A stretch of 51,161 nucleotides of DNA from Mangrovicoccus ximenensis (GCF_003056725.1 NZ_QBKZ01000024.1:73487-124647); one strand, 5' to 3'. Shown: positions 38,545 to 47,814, counted from the stretch's first letter. Numbers and translations: made by a program. Notes: generated by a model not told the origin, from the sequence alone.

Positions 38545-39573
38545 TCAGACGCCTTCGGAGGACGAGGACCAGAGGGTTTCGTCCTTGGCCGGCTTCAGCG
38601 CGTCGATCGCGGCCAGCTCCGCGGCCGTGAAGGACGTGTTGCCGAGCGCGCCGCAGCTGTCGACCACCTGGTCGGGACGCGATGCGCCGATCAGCGCCGA
38701 GGTCACGCCGTCGCGCAGCACCCAGGCGATGGCCATCTGCGCCAGGCTCTGGCCGCGGGCCTTGGCGATTTCGTTCAGCCCGGCGATGCGCTCGCCCAGG
38801 TCGGGGGTGATCTTTTCGCGCGCCAGGAACCGGTCCTCCGAGGCGCGGCTGCCCGGCGGGACGCCCTTGAGGTATTTCAGCGTCAGCATGCCCTGGGCCA
38901 GCGGCGAGAAGGCGATGCAGCCGAGCCCGAGCCCGGCCAGCGTGTCCTTGAGCCCGTCGCGCTCCACCCAGCGGTTGAGGATGTTGTAGGCCGGCTGGTG
39001 GATGACCAGAGGCGTGCCCATCTGCTTCAGAATGGCGGCGGCTTCGCGGGTGCGGCGCGAATTGTAGGAGGAAATGCCGACATAGAGCGCCCGGCCGGAG
39101 CGCACGATATGGTCGAGCGCCGCCATGGTTTCCTCCAGCGGCGTATTCGGGTCGAAGCGGTGGCTGTAGAAGATGTCGACATAGTCGAGTCCCAGCCGTT
39201 TCAGCGAGCGGTCGCAGGAGGCGATCAGGTATTTGCGGCTGCCCCATTCGCCGTACGGCCCGGGCCACATGTGGTATCCGGCCTTCGAGCTGATGATCAG
39301 CTCGTCGCGGTGGTCCCTGAAGTCGCGGCGCAGGATCTCGCCGAAGGCGGTTTCCGCGGCACCGGGCGGCGGCCCGTAATTGTTCGCGAGGTCGAAATGG
39401 GTGACGCCGTGGTCGAAGGCCGCGCGGCAGATCTGGGCCTTGCCGTCCGGCGCGCGGTCATCGCCGAAGCTGTGCCACAGTCCGAGGCTGATGCGGGGCA
39501 GCTTCAGCCCGGACGTGCCGCAATGGGCGTACTCCATCCGCTCGTAGCGGTCCTGCGCCGGAACATAGCTCAT
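38545..39573 (-). CDS. Aldo/keto reductase, L-glyceraldehyde-3-phosphate reductase type
   Basis: A 342-residue NADPH-dependent reductase of the YghZ group. Catalytic tetrad regions are HFDLANNYGPPPG (Asp, Tyr), LIISSKAGYHMWPGPYGEWG (Lys) and DYVDIFYSHRFDPNTPLEET (His). The YghZ-specific GPYGEWGSRKYLIASCDRSL, then YNILNRWVERDGL, is present. Complete, with a normal end (SSSSEGV). No clear partner: the neighbours on both sides are separate. Confidence 0.93.
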   Translation of the reverse strand: MSYVPAQDRYERMEYAHCGTSGLKLPRISLGLWHSFGDDRAPDGKAQICRAAFDHGVTHFDLANNYGPPPGAAETAFGEILRRDFRDHRDELIISSKAGYHMWPGPYGEWGSRKYLIASCDRSLKRLGLDYVDIFYSHRFDPNTPLEETMAALDHIVRSGRALYVGISSYNSRRTREAAAILKQMGTPLVIHQPAYNILNRWVERDGLKDTLAGLGLGCIAFSPLAQGMLTLKYLKGVPPGSRASEDRFLAREKITPDLGERIAGLNEIAKARGQSLAQMAIAWVLRDGVTSALIGASRPDQVVDSCGALGNTSFTAAELAAIDALKPAKDETLWSSSSEGV

Positions 39574-39720
39574 GCGGGCTCCTCCCTTTCGGCCAGCTTT
39601 AGGGTGAAGAAATCACCAAGACGCAAACGCGGGCAATGTTTTTTGCCGGACCGGCATGCACCATTCGTTAGCCATGCCTGCGCTAGGACAGGGCATTCCA
39701 GAACGGATGGACGGTTCGCG

Positions 39721-40458
39721 ATGTACCTGTACCTGTTCCGGGCCCTCCTGGGGTCCCTCCTGTTTGCCTGCCTCCTTGCGGCTCCGCTCCCGGCGCAGAG
39801 CCTGTTCCAGCCCGGCGGCTTCGGTGCCAGGCCCGCATCCGACGGCGGCGCGCCGTTCTTCTCCCGCGCCGCGGCGCCGATCCGGGCGTCAGCGCCAGTG
39901 CCGCTGATCGAGCAGAGGGCGCTTGCCCTTGCCGATACAGGCGGGCTGGCTGCGCGCCGCCGCAATTTCCTCGCTCCCTTTTCCGGCCAGGGCTACAGCC
40001 CGCCGAACGCGCGGGCGGTCCGGGAGGAGGCCGCCTGGCTCGCGGCGAATCCGCCCAGGGACTTCTCGCGCGAGACCGACCTCATGTGCATTGCCGTCTC
40101 GATCTATCACGAGGCGCGCAACCAGCCGCGCGACGGCCAGGCGGCGGTGGCCAGCGTGATTCTGACCCGCGCGGCAGATCCGATGCGCTGGGGCATGACG
40201 CCCTGCTCGGTGGTGGTGCCGGTGCAGTTCTCCTATCTGACGCCGAAGCGCGGTTTCGCCCCGATCCGGGATCTCCATTCCTGGAGCCTGGCCGTGGAAA
40301 TTGCCGCCGAGGTCCTGATGGCGGGTCCTGATCCGCGGCTCAAGGGGGCGGATCACTACCATGCGACCTATGTCGATCCGGTCTGGAACAAGCATATGGA
40401 TCTGGTCGAGCGGATTGCCGATCACCTGTTCTGGCGCTCCCGGCCCGAGGCCTCCTGA
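39721..40458 (+). CDS. Secreted cell-wall hydrolase, SleB family
   Basis: A 245-residue protein with signal peptide (YLYLFRALLGSLLFACLLAA PLPA-type, cut near PAQS). After a variable Ala/Pro region, residues 115-235 form a hydrolase_2 (SleB-like) domain: MCIAVSIYHEARNQPRDGQA with the catalytic Glu, AAVASVILTRAADPMRWG, CSVVVPVQFSY and GADHYHATYVDPVWNKHM. Such enzymes cleave peptidoglycan glycan strands and are common in Rhodobacterales. The ATG at 39721 is chosen because the signal peptide starts there. A complete gene. Confidence 0.88.
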   Translation: MYLYLFRALLGSLLFACLLAAPLPAQSLFQPGGFGARPASDGGAPFFSRAAAPIRASAPVPLIEQRALALADTGGLAARRRNFLAPFSGQGYSPPNARAVREEAAWLAANPPRDFSRETDLMCIAVSIYHEARNQPRDGQAAVASVILTRAADPMRWGMTPCSVVVPVQFSYLTPKRGFAPIRDLHSWSLAVEIAAEVLMAGPDPRLKGADHYHATYVDPVWNKHMDLVERIADHLFWRSRPEAS

Positions 40459-40529
40459 CGTCGGACATTCCCCGGGGCGGCTTGCCCCCGGTTCCGGAGG
40501 GCGGGCGGACTTCTTCCCGAAGAGGGAAA

Positions 40530-40762
40530 CCGGCAGGCGCATCCAGCCCGGGCGCTTCGTCGCCGCCGAGGTCAAGGAGCAGGCCATTGCCCGGCTTTCC
40601 GGGCCGGGCGCGCCGCAGGCTGGCGCTGCGCCGGAGCTCGGCGCTTGGCCCTCGCAGCTGGGAGGCTGGATCCTGAAGCGGCGGCCGGGGCTTCGCGCCG
40701 TGGTCGTGCCGGTGGATGCCGCGCGGCTGGCGGAGCTGGCGGCCGATCTGGGCGGCGGCTGA
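40530..40762 (+). pseudogene. Unidentified C-terminal fragment
   Basis: The frame ending in TGA at 40762 reads QPGRFVAAEVKEQAIARLSG, then WPSQLGGWILKRRPGLRAVV and VPVDAARLAELAADLGGG. It has protein-like character but no recognisable family and no start with a ribosome-binding site. It could be the tail of a gene whose front was deleted, or a short hypothetical gene. Confidence 0.3.
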
Positions 40763-40776
40763 GCGGTGGCGCGGGG

Positions 40777-40806
40777 CTTGAAACGGTCCCCGCGGCTTCC
40801 TAGCTC
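40777..40806 (+). promoter_or_regulatory. RpoH (sigma32)-type promoter of hsp20
   Basis: CTTGAAA (40777-40783) and CCTAGCTC (40799-40806), with 18 bases between CTTG and the second element, fit the alphaproteobacterial RpoH pattern CTTG-N17/18-CYTATnT. It lies about 90 bases upstream of the hsp20 start. Confidence 0.6.
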
Positions 40807-40849
40807 TGTTCTGCGGGACGCCGGCAGCCGGGTTCCGCATCTGCCCGTC

Positions 40850-40893
40850 CGGCAAGGAGGGCATCACATAGGACATCGCTCAAGGAGGATATC
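40850..40893 (+). promoter_or_regulatory. Possible ROSE-like RNA thermometer in the hsp20 leader
   Basis: The leader just before the ATG contains GACATCGCTC followed by AAGGAGGATA. ROSE thermometers sequester the Shine-Dalgarno by pairing with an upstream (U/C)GCU element, and both parts are adjacent here. A full multi-hairpin structure has not been folded, so this is a suggestion. Confidence 0.3.
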
Positions 40894-40896
40894 CCC

Positions 40897-41361
40897 ATGC
40901 GCAGCTTCGATCTCGCGCCGCTCTACCGCGCAACGGTCGGCTTCGACCAGATTGCCGAAATGATGGACCGTGCGCTCGCCACCGATGTGAGCCGCGAAAG
41001 CTACCCGCCCTACAATATCGAGAAGACCGCGGAGGACACCTACCGCATCTCGATTGCCGTTGCCGGCTTCACCGAGGACGACCTGACCGTCGAGCTGAAG
41101 GACCATGCGCTGGTCGTTTCCGGCCGCAAGGCCGAGGAGGCCGAGCCGCGCACCTATCTGCATCGCGGCATCGCCACCCGCGCCTTCGAGCGCCGCTTCA
41201 CGCTGGCCGATCATGTCCGCGTGACCGGAGCAGCGACCGAGAACGGCATGCTCCATATCGACCTGAAGCGCGAAGTGCCCGAGGCGCTGAAGCCGCGGCA
41301 GATCGAAATCGCCCGCGGCCTGGCCCGCGGCGCGGCCACCGAGCCGAAATCCGTCAACTGA
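40897..41361 (+). CDS. Small heat-shock protein Hsp20 (IbpA-like)
   Basis: A 154-residue alpha-crystallin chaperone. N-terminal MRSFDLAPLYRATVGFDQIA is typical of class A proteobacterial sHsps; the crystallin domain runs from YPPYNIEKTAEDTYRISIAV through LTVELKDHALVVSGRKAEE to YLHRGIATRAFERRFTLADH, and GMLHIDLKREVPE holds the C-terminal strand. A strong AAGGAGG precedes the ATG by about 11 bases. An RpoH-type promoter lies upstream and terminator hairpins downstream, so it is monocistronic. Confidence 0.93.
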   Translation: MRSFDLAPLYRATVGFDQIAEMMDRALATDVSRESYPPYNIEKTAEDTYRISIAVAGFTEDDLTVELKDHALVVSGRKAEEAEPRTYLHRGIATRAFERRFTLADHVRVTGAATENGMLHIDLKREVPEALKPRQIEIARGLARGAATEPKSVN

Positions 41362-41369
41362 CGGAGCAC

Positions 41370-41393
41370 GCTCCCGGAGCGGTTTCCGGGAGC
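41370..41393 (+). terminator. Hairpin after hsp20
   Basis: GCTCCCGGA (41370-41378) and TCCGGGAGC (41385-41393) form a perfect 9-bp stem with a 6-base loop, 9 bases after the hsp20 stop. There is no T-tract; the intrinsic terminator proper is at 41467. Confidence 0.55.
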
Positions 41394-41466
41394 GGCGCGG
41401 TCCGCGGCGGACCATTTCCTGCGCCTGTCCGCCGCCCGGCCGCGTTCCTTCCCGGATTCCGCCAGG

Positions 41467-41493
41467 GCCGCCGGTTTTCCCGGCGGCTTTTTT
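41467..41493 (+). terminator. Rho-independent terminator
   Basis: GCCGCCGG (41467-41474), loop TTTTC, CCGGCGGC (41480-41487), then six T (41488-41493). A textbook intrinsic terminator ending the hsp20 transcript. Confidence 0.85.
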
Positions 41494-41605
41494 GCGTCCG
41501 CAGCTTCCCGCGACAGAGCGTGCCCTTGGGGGAAGGGAACGGATCTGCGACGGTGGGATACATTTGAATGAAATCAACCGGGCCGCTGCGGGCGAGGGGG
41601 ACGAC

Positions 41606-42013
41606 ATGGAAGACATGATTGCCGCATTCAGGAAAGTGTTCCTGAGGAACTACGCGACCTTCGCGGGCCGGGCATCGCGCAGCGAGTTCTGGTGGTACGT
41701 GCTGGCCGTTTTCCTGCTGAACATCGTCGTGAACCTGATCGACGCTTTCGCCGTCTCGCCGCTTCTGGGCATGCCGGGCGAAACCGGGATCCTCTCGGCG
41801 CTCCTCGGCCTGGCGCTGATCCTGCCCGGGCTCGCGGTCTCGTCGCGCCGCCTGCATGACACCGGCCGCTCGGCCTGGTGGCTTCTCCTGTGGCTGATCC
41901 CGCTCATCGGCATGCTGGTGCTGATCTATTTCTACATCCAGCCCAGCGAGGAGGGCCCGAACCGCTTCGGCGCGCCCGATCCCTGGGGCGGGGCCGGGTC
42001 CGGGACCGCCTGA
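41606..42013 (+). CDS. DUF805 membrane protein
   Basis: A 135-residue inner membrane protein of DUF805: AFRKVFLRNYATFAGRASRS, EFWWYVLAVFLLNIVVNLID, LPGLAVSSRRLHDTGRSAWW and LIYFYIQPSEEGPNRFG, the last being the family C-terminal signature. The start MEDMIAAFRKVFL at 41606 is preceded by GAGGGGGAC. Function unknown. A second, divergent copy follows 110 bp downstream. Confidence 0.88.
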   Translation: MEDMIAAFRKVFLRNYATFAGRASRSEFWWYVLAVFLLNIVVNLIDAFAVSPLLGMPGETGILSALLGLALILPGLAVSSRRLHDTGRSAWWLLLWLIPLIGMLVLIYFYIQPSEEGPNRFGAPDPWGGAGSGTA

Positions 42014-42124
42014 CCGGCAGCTGCGGCATCGGCCGATCTGACCCTCCTCTGCCGGAGCTGCGATGGCCGGCCGGGCCATTGCGACAGGCCCGGTCCGGGC
42101 CGGAGGGGTTTCGCACAAGATTTG

Positions 42125-42536
42125 ATGGCCGCCTTCGGCAAGGTGGTCCTTCGGAACTGTCTGACGTTTTCGGGGCGCGCCTCGCGCCCGGAATTCCGGT
42201 GCTACGTTCTGGCCATCTATCTGCTCTGCTTCGCCGCCAACATTGCCGTCTTCCTCGCGGCTCTTGCGCCAACGGCGACCGTCCATGTCCCGCAGGCCGT
42301 CAACACGCTGATCTTTCTGATCTTTGCCGCGGCGGGGCTTGCCGGTCTCGCCCTTCTCCTTCCCGGCCTTGCGGCGGCGTCCCGCCGGCTGCATGATGCG
42401 GGGCGGTCTGCCTGGTGGCTGCTTCCGGCGCCGGTGCCGATGATCGGCTTCCCCGTCCTGCTGGTCTTCCTGCTCGCGCGCAGCGAGGACGGCCCGAACC
42501 GCCACGGCCCGCCCGAGCCCTGGACCGGCGCCTGGC
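42125..42536 (+). pseudogene. Second DUF805 protein, C-terminus altered
   Basis: A paralogue of the preceding gene: AAFGKVVLRNCLTFSGRASR, PEFRCYVLAIYLLCFAANIA, LPGLAAASRRLHDAGRSAWW and LLARSEDGPNRHGPP. The family ends about here, but the open frame continues through WLACLRDRGRACGNGPRLLG to 42619. In the next frame bases 42537-42590 read WLVSATEVALAAMARAC and stop, possibly the tail of another gene, so a join at about 42537 is likely. The start is ATG at 42125, or TTG one codon before. Confidence 0.7.
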
Positions 42537-42736
42537 TGGCTTGTCTCCGCGACCGAGGTCGCGCTTGCGGCAATGGCCCGCGCCTGCTAGGCCCTCCGCC
42601 GACGATGCCGCGAGGCTAGCAAGGAAATGGCGGAGCGCCGACCCATGCCGGGGGCGGGCCGCCATGTCGTCGGACCGGGCAGCGCCGCTGCCCCGCGATG
42701 GCTTGCGACCTCGGGCGATGCATGAGGAGCGAGCCG

Positions 42737-43900
42737 ATGACCAGCCACACTCACGATACGCCCGAGAAGATCGGCGTCATGCTCTGCGGGCACGGCTCGC
42801 GCAGCGAGGCGGCGGTGGCGGAATTCGCGGTCCTGGCCGAGAAGCTGCCGCAATACCTGCCGTCCGACTGGGCGGTCGATTACGGCTATCTCGAATTCGC
42901 CAACCCGGTGATCCGCAAGGGGCTCGACAACCTGCGCGAGGCGGGCTGCACCCGGATCCTCGCCGTTCCGGGCATGCTCTTCGCCGCGATGCACGCCAAG
43001 AACGACATTCCCTCCGTGCTGAATGCCTATGCCGCCGAGCATGGCGTCAAGGTCGAATACGGCCGCGAGCTGGGCGTCGATCCGCGCATGGTGCGCGCCG
43101 CGTCCGCCCGGATCGAGGAGGCGCTGGCCGCCGCCGATGCGGCCGATGGCCCGGTCGCCCGCCATGATACCTGCCTGGTGGTGATCGGCCGCGGCGCCTC
43201 GGACCCGGACGCCAATTCCAACGTCTCGAAGATCGCCCGGCTCCTCTGGGAGGGCATGGGCTTCGGCTGGTGCGAGGTCGGCTATTCCGGCGTGACCTTC
43301 CCGCTGGTCGAGCCCGCGCTCGAACATGCCGCGCGGCTGGGCTACAAGCGGGTCGTCGTCTTCCCGTATTTCCTGTTCACCGGCATCCTGATCGACCGCA
43401 TCTACGGCTTCGCCGACATGGTGGCCGAGGCGCATCCCGACACCCAATGGGTCAAGGCGGGCTATCTCAATGACCACCCGGACGTTCTGGCCACCTTCGC
43501 CGAGCGCGTGACCGAGATCATCGGCGGCGACACCGCGATGAACTGCGCCATGTGCAAGTACCGCACCCAAGTGCTGGGCTTCGAGGCCGAGGTCGGCATG
43601 GCGCAGGAAAGCCATCACCACCATGTCGAGGGGCAGGGCGCCTCGGCGCCGGGCTCGAACGTTGCCGATTGCCGGCTCTGCGACAGCTTCTGCACCGGCG
43701 CCTGCCGTCTCGATGCGGGCCATCACCACCACCACCATGGCGACGGTCACGGCCATTCCCACGACCATCACCATCACGACCATGATCACGGCCATTCCCA
43801 TGATCACGATCACCACCATCACCACCATCCGGCCTATCCCCATGCCGACCATCCGCTGGGGCCGGAAAGCGTGCGCAAGCATCTGAAGGACGGCGCATGA
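42737..43900 (+). CDS. cbiX: Sirohydrochlorin cobaltochelatase CbiX with Fe-S and His-rich tail
   Basis: A 387-residue long-form CbiX that inserts Co(II) into sirohydrochlorin in cobalamin synthesis. Two chelatase repeats are visible: VMLCGHGSRSEAAVAEFAVL with CTRILAVPGMLFAAMHAKND, and LVVIGRGASDPDANSNVSKI with VVVFPYFLFTGILIDRIYG. The C-terminal part has cysteines 270, 273, 312, 315, 319 and 323 (CAMCKYR, CRLCDSFCTGAC), a likely Fe-S site. Then comes a tail of about 45 residues (roughly 329-373), more than half His with Asp and Gly. The ATG at 42737 has GAGGAGCGAG upstream. The stop overlaps cobH (ATGA). Confidence 0.93.
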   Translation: MTSHTHDTPEKIGVMLCGHGSRSEAAVAEFAVLAEKLPQYLPSDWAVDYGYLEFANPVIRKGLDNLREAGCTRILAVPGMLFAAMHAKNDIPSVLNAYAAEHGVKVEYGRELGVDPRMVRAASARIEEALAAADAADGPVARHDTCLVVIGRGASDPDANSNVSKIARLLWEGMGFGWCEVGYSGVTFPLVEPALEHAARLGYKRVVVFPYFLFTGILIDRIYGFADMVAEAHPDTQWVKAGYLNDHPDVLATFAERVTEIIGGDTAMNCAMCKYRTQVLGFEAEVGMAQESHHHHVEGQGASAPGSNVADCRLCDSFCTGACRLDAGHHHHHHGDGHGHSHDHHHHDHDHGHSHDHDHHHHHHPAYPHADHPLGPESVRKHLKDGA

Positions 43901-44090
43901 GCCTCGCCTACGAGCGCGACCCGGCCCGGATCTACGCGGAGAGCTTCGCGGCCATCGCGCGCGAGGCGCGGCTCGGCCATCTGGAGCCGGAGGCGCATGA
44001 CCTTGCGGTCCGCGTCATCCATGCCTGCGGCATGGTCGAGGTCGGCGCCGAGCTGGCCGTAAGCCCCGGCGCGGTTTCCGCCGGGCGCGC
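43897..44090 (+). pseudogene. cobH: Precorrin-8X methylmutase, N-terminal fragment
   Basis: Starts with ATGA overlap to cbiX: SLAYERDPARIYAESFAAIA, then LEPEAHDLAVRVIHACGMVE with the conserved catalytic-region His of CobH/CbiC, and VGAELAVSPGAVSAGRAA. After about 65 residues it ends in a GCC tract (44095-44110) and a stop at 44121. The rest of a cobalamin operon would be expected here and is missing. Confidence 0.8.
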
Positions 44091-44126
44091 CGCCCCGCCC
44101 GCCGCCGCGGCTGCCCTCTGACGAGG

Positions 44127-44160
44127 CACCTGCCCGGCGGTCCTCCGCCGGGCGGCAGGT
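44127..44160. terminator. Large hairpin between cobH stub and hpaR
   Basis: CCCGGCGG (44133-44140) and CCGCCGGG (44145-44152) around a TCCT loop, extended outward by ACCTG / CAGGT (44128-44132, 44156-44160) across a 3-base bulge. The outer arm reaches the last base of the hpaR stop. It has no T-tract, but the stability and position fit a bidirectional terminator. Confidence 0.5.
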
Positions 44161-44624
44161 CAGCGCGCGCTGTCGAGCGCGTCGAGCAGCGCCTGCAGCT
44201 CGTCCATGATGTGGCTGATCCGCTCGCGGCCGATCCTCGCCTCGATCTCCTCGTAGACCTTCGCGCTCGAAGGCGAGACCGAGGCGATGAACACGTCGCC
44301 CTTGGGGCTGAGCCGGACCAGGTTGCGCCGCGCGTCGGAGGGGTCCTTGCAGACCTCGACCATGCCGCGCGCTTCCAGCGCCTTGAGCATCCGCGTCAGC
44401 GACGGCGGCAGGACGCAGGCCAGCACGGCAAGCTGCGAGCTGTCGGTCTGGCCGCGCTCGTGCAGGATGCGGATGACGCGCCATTGCTGTTCGGTGATGT
44501 CATGGGCGTTCAGGATCGGGCGGAACCGGTCCATCACCGCTTCGCGCGCCCTGAGCAGCAGGATCGGCAAGGTTCTCTGGGTGTTCGAAAATTCGAAGCC
44601 GTCGCGGTAGCGTTCTCGGTCCAT
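44160..44624 (-). CDS. hpaR: HpaR, MarR-type repressor of homoprotocatechuate genes
   Basis: A 154-residue MarR regulator. The HpaR-type N-terminus (FEFSNTQRTLPILLLRAREA, VMDRFRPILNAHDITEQQWR) is followed by the winged helix (SQLAVLACVLPPSLTRMLKA, LEARGMVEVCKDPSDARRNL) and the C-terminal dimer helices. HpaR represses the 4-hydroxyphenylacetate/homoprotocatechuate degradation genes and is released by pathway aromatics. It is divergent from hpaF, with two copies of the palindrome ATTAACGCGTTAAT in the spacer. The start at 44624 has AAGGAAAGGGACAGG upstream. Confidence 0.92.
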   Translation of the reverse strand: MDRERYRDGFEFSNTQRTLPILLLRAREAVMDRFRPILNAHDITEQQWRVIRILHERGQTDSSQLAVLACVLPPSLTRMLKALEARGMVEVCKDPSDARRNLVRLSPKGDVFIASVSPSSAKVYEEIEARIGRERISHIMDELQALLDALDSAR

Positions 44625-44753
44625 CCTGTCCCTTTCCTTATGGTTCCTCCTCGCCCGCAACCCCGGAAATTGCAACCTGGGATCGTTGCGCACGGCAATG
44701 AAACGGTCGGAATCCTGAAAAATGATTATTTCACAGACGTTCAAGATCCTTGC

Positions 44754-44781
44754 TTGACCATTAACGCGTTAATGGTATAGG
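44754..44781 (+). promoter_or_regulatory. hpaFED promoter with HpaR operator 1 in its spacer
   Basis: TTGACC (44754-44759) and TATAGG (44776-44781) are separated by 16 bases made almost entirely of the palindrome ATTAACGCGTTAAT (44760-44773). The symmetrical core extends to CCATTAACGCGTTAATGG (44758-44775), so repressor binding would occlude RNA polymerase directly. Confidence 0.75.
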
Positions 44782-44818
44782 CCATGACCCATGGAGGCGT
44801 CGCTGACACGCGCCGAAA

Positions 44819-44836
44819 TGATTAACGCGTTAATGG
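44819..44836. promoter_or_regulatory. HpaR operator 2
   Basis: An identical ATTAACGCGTTAAT at 44821-44834, centred 61 bp from operator 1 (about six helical turns) and just upstream of the hpaF ribosome-binding site. The spacing puts both sites on the same DNA face, so cooperative binding or looping is possible. Confidence 0.75.
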
Positions 44837-44854
44837 TGGAGCGGGAGGAGAGCC

Positions 44855-45244
44855 GTGCCGCATCTGAGCATTGAATATTCCCCGGAGGCGGAGCGGGCCG
44901 CGGATATCGCGGAGCTGTGCCGGGCGGTCCATGCGGTGCTGGCCGCATCGGAGGACTTTCCGCTGGCGGGCATCCGGGTGCGGGCGCATCGCGCCGACCA
45001 TGCCATCACCGCCGACGGGCATCCCGGGAACGACTTCGTCGCCATGACCCTGTCGGTCGGCGCCGGGCGGTCCACGGAGGTTCTGAAGGCTGCGGGCGAC
45101 GCGATCTTCGCCGCCGCGCAGGGCGTGCTCGCTGCGCCGCTCGCCAAGCCGCATTTCGCCCTGTCGCTGGAGATCCGGGTCATCGATCCGGCGCTCAGCT
45201 GGAAGGACACCCCCATTCATGCCCGCCTGCCGGGTCGCAAGTGA
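44855..45244 (+). CDS. hpaF: 5-carboxymethyl-2-hydroxymuconate isomerase
   Basis: A 129-residue tautomerase-superfamily enzyme acting after ring cleavage in homoprotocatechuate degradation. The N-terminal Pro after Met (PHLSIEYSPEAE) is the catalytic base; GIRVRAHRADHAI, DFVAMTLSVGAGRS and LEIRVIDPALSWKDTPIHAR are typical HpaF blocks. GTG start with a strong GGGAGGAG. First gene of the hpa transcript; hpaE starts 10 bases after its stop. Confidence 0.93.
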   Translation: MPHLSIEYSPEAERAADIAELCRAVHAVLAASEDFPLAGIRVRAHRADHAITADGHPGNDFVAMTLSVGAGRSTEVLKAAGDAIFAAAQGVLAAPLAKPHFALSLEIRVIDPALSWKDTPIHARLPGRK

Positions 45245-45254
45245 AGGATCGGAC

Positions 45255-46766
<1,512 letters not shown>

Positions 46767-46774
46767 GCCCGCCC

Positions 46775-46794
46775 GCGGCGCCTCCGGGCGCCGC
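46775..46794 (+). terminator. Intercistronic hairpin between hpaE and hpaD
   Basis: GCGGCGCC (46775-46782), loop TCCG, GGCGCCGC (46787-46794): a perfect 8-bp GC stem with a stable tetraloop in the 66-bp gap. It probably sets transcript stability or partial termination rather than ending the operon. Confidence 0.5.
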
Positions 46795-46832
46795 ATCCCG
46801 ACCCCATTGCCAAGTCCCAGGGAGGACCCCCC

Positions 46833-47813
46833 ATGCCCATTCCGGCACCGAACCTCTATCCGCCCTTCAACATCATCCGCCTCAGCCACGCCGTGTTCGG
46901 CGTCGAGGATCTGGCCGCGTCGCGCCGGTTCTACGTCGACACGCTGGGCCTGCAGGTCACAGACGAGGACAGCGAACACATCTTCCTGCGCGCCCTCGAG
47001 GAACGCGGCCACCATTCGCTGGTGCTGCGCAAGTCCGAGCTGCCGCAGGTCCGCGCGCTGGCTTTCAAGGTCTTCGACGAGGGCGAGCTGGACAAGGCCG
47101 AGCACTGGTTCAAGGCCAAGGGCCACAAGGTCGAATGGGTCGAGCGCGCCTATCAGGGCCGCACCATGCGCACCCATGACTGCTTCGGCACGCCGCTGGA
47201 ATTCTATTTCAAGATGGACCGCCTGGAGCCGATCCACCAGAAATACGAGCTCTACAAGGGCGTGAAGCCGCTGCGGATCGACCATTTCAACTGCTTTGCC
47301 TCGGATGTCGACAAGGCGGTCGGCTTCTACAACGAGCTGGGCTTCCGCGTCACCGAATACACCGAGGACGAGCAGTCCGGCAAGCTCTGGGCCGCCTGGA
47401 CCCACCGCAAGGGCGGCGTGCATGACATCGCCTTCACCAACGGCCTCGGCCCGCGGCTGCACCACACCGCCTTCTGGGTGCCGACGCCGCTGAACATCAT
47501 CGACCTGTGCGACCTGATGGCCACCACCGGCTATGTCGCCAATATCGAGCGCGGTCCGGGCCGCCACGGCATCTCGAACGCCTTCTTCCTCTACATCCTC
47601 GATCCCGATGGCCACCGCATCGAGATCTACTGCTCCGACTACCAGACCGTCGATCCGGATCTGGAAGCGATCAAGTGGGACCTGAAGGACCCGCAGCGCC
47701 AGACGCTCTGGGGCGCGCCCGCGCCGCGCAGCTGGTTCGAGCACGGCTCGGTCTTCCAGGATGTCGAACCGGCGATGTCCCAGCTCGAAGCCACCCCGAT
47801 CGTGGCACCGTAA
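46833..47813 (+). CDS. hpaD: 3,4-dihydroxyphenylacetate 2,3-dioxygenase
   Basis: A 326-residue type I extradiol dioxygenase of the vicinal-oxygen-chelate fold, as in Brevibacterium fuscum HPCD. Metal ligands are His151 (RIDHFNCFASDVDK), His210 or 211 (GPRLHHTAFWVPTP) and Glu264 (DGHRIEIYCSDYQT). The N-terminal non-metal repeat begins FNIIRLSHAVFGVEDLAASR. Start at 46833 with GGGAGGACC. It cleaves homoprotocatechuate. The gabD stub starts 1 base after its stop. Confidence 0.95.
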   Translation: MPIPAPNLYPPFNIIRLSHAVFGVEDLAASRRFYVDTLGLQVTDEDSEHIFLRALEERGHHSLVLRKSELPQVRALAFKVFDEGELDKAEHWFKAKGHKVEWVERAYQGRTMRTHDCFGTPLEFYFKMDRLEPIHQKYELYKGVKPLRIDHFNCFASDVDKAVGFYNELGFRVTEYTEDEQSGKLWAAWTHRKGGVHDIAFTNGLGPRLHHTAFWVPTPLNIIDLCDLMATTGYVANIERGPGRHGISNAFFLYILDPDGHRIEIYCSDYQTVDPDLEAIKWDLKDPQRQTLWGAPAPRSWFEHGSVFQDVEPAMSQLEATPIVAP

Positions 47814-47814
47814 G

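Noticed and set aside
42537..42590. Short frame ending WLVSATEVALAAMARAC and a stop after the second DUF805 gene
   Set aside because: Possibly a real C-terminus of a lost gene, but too short (17 residues) to list as a feature of its own.
43708..43835. CAC/CAT-rich stretch considered as a microsatellite repeat
   Set aside because: It is in frame and encodes the His-rich tail of CbiX with mixed Asp/Gly codons.
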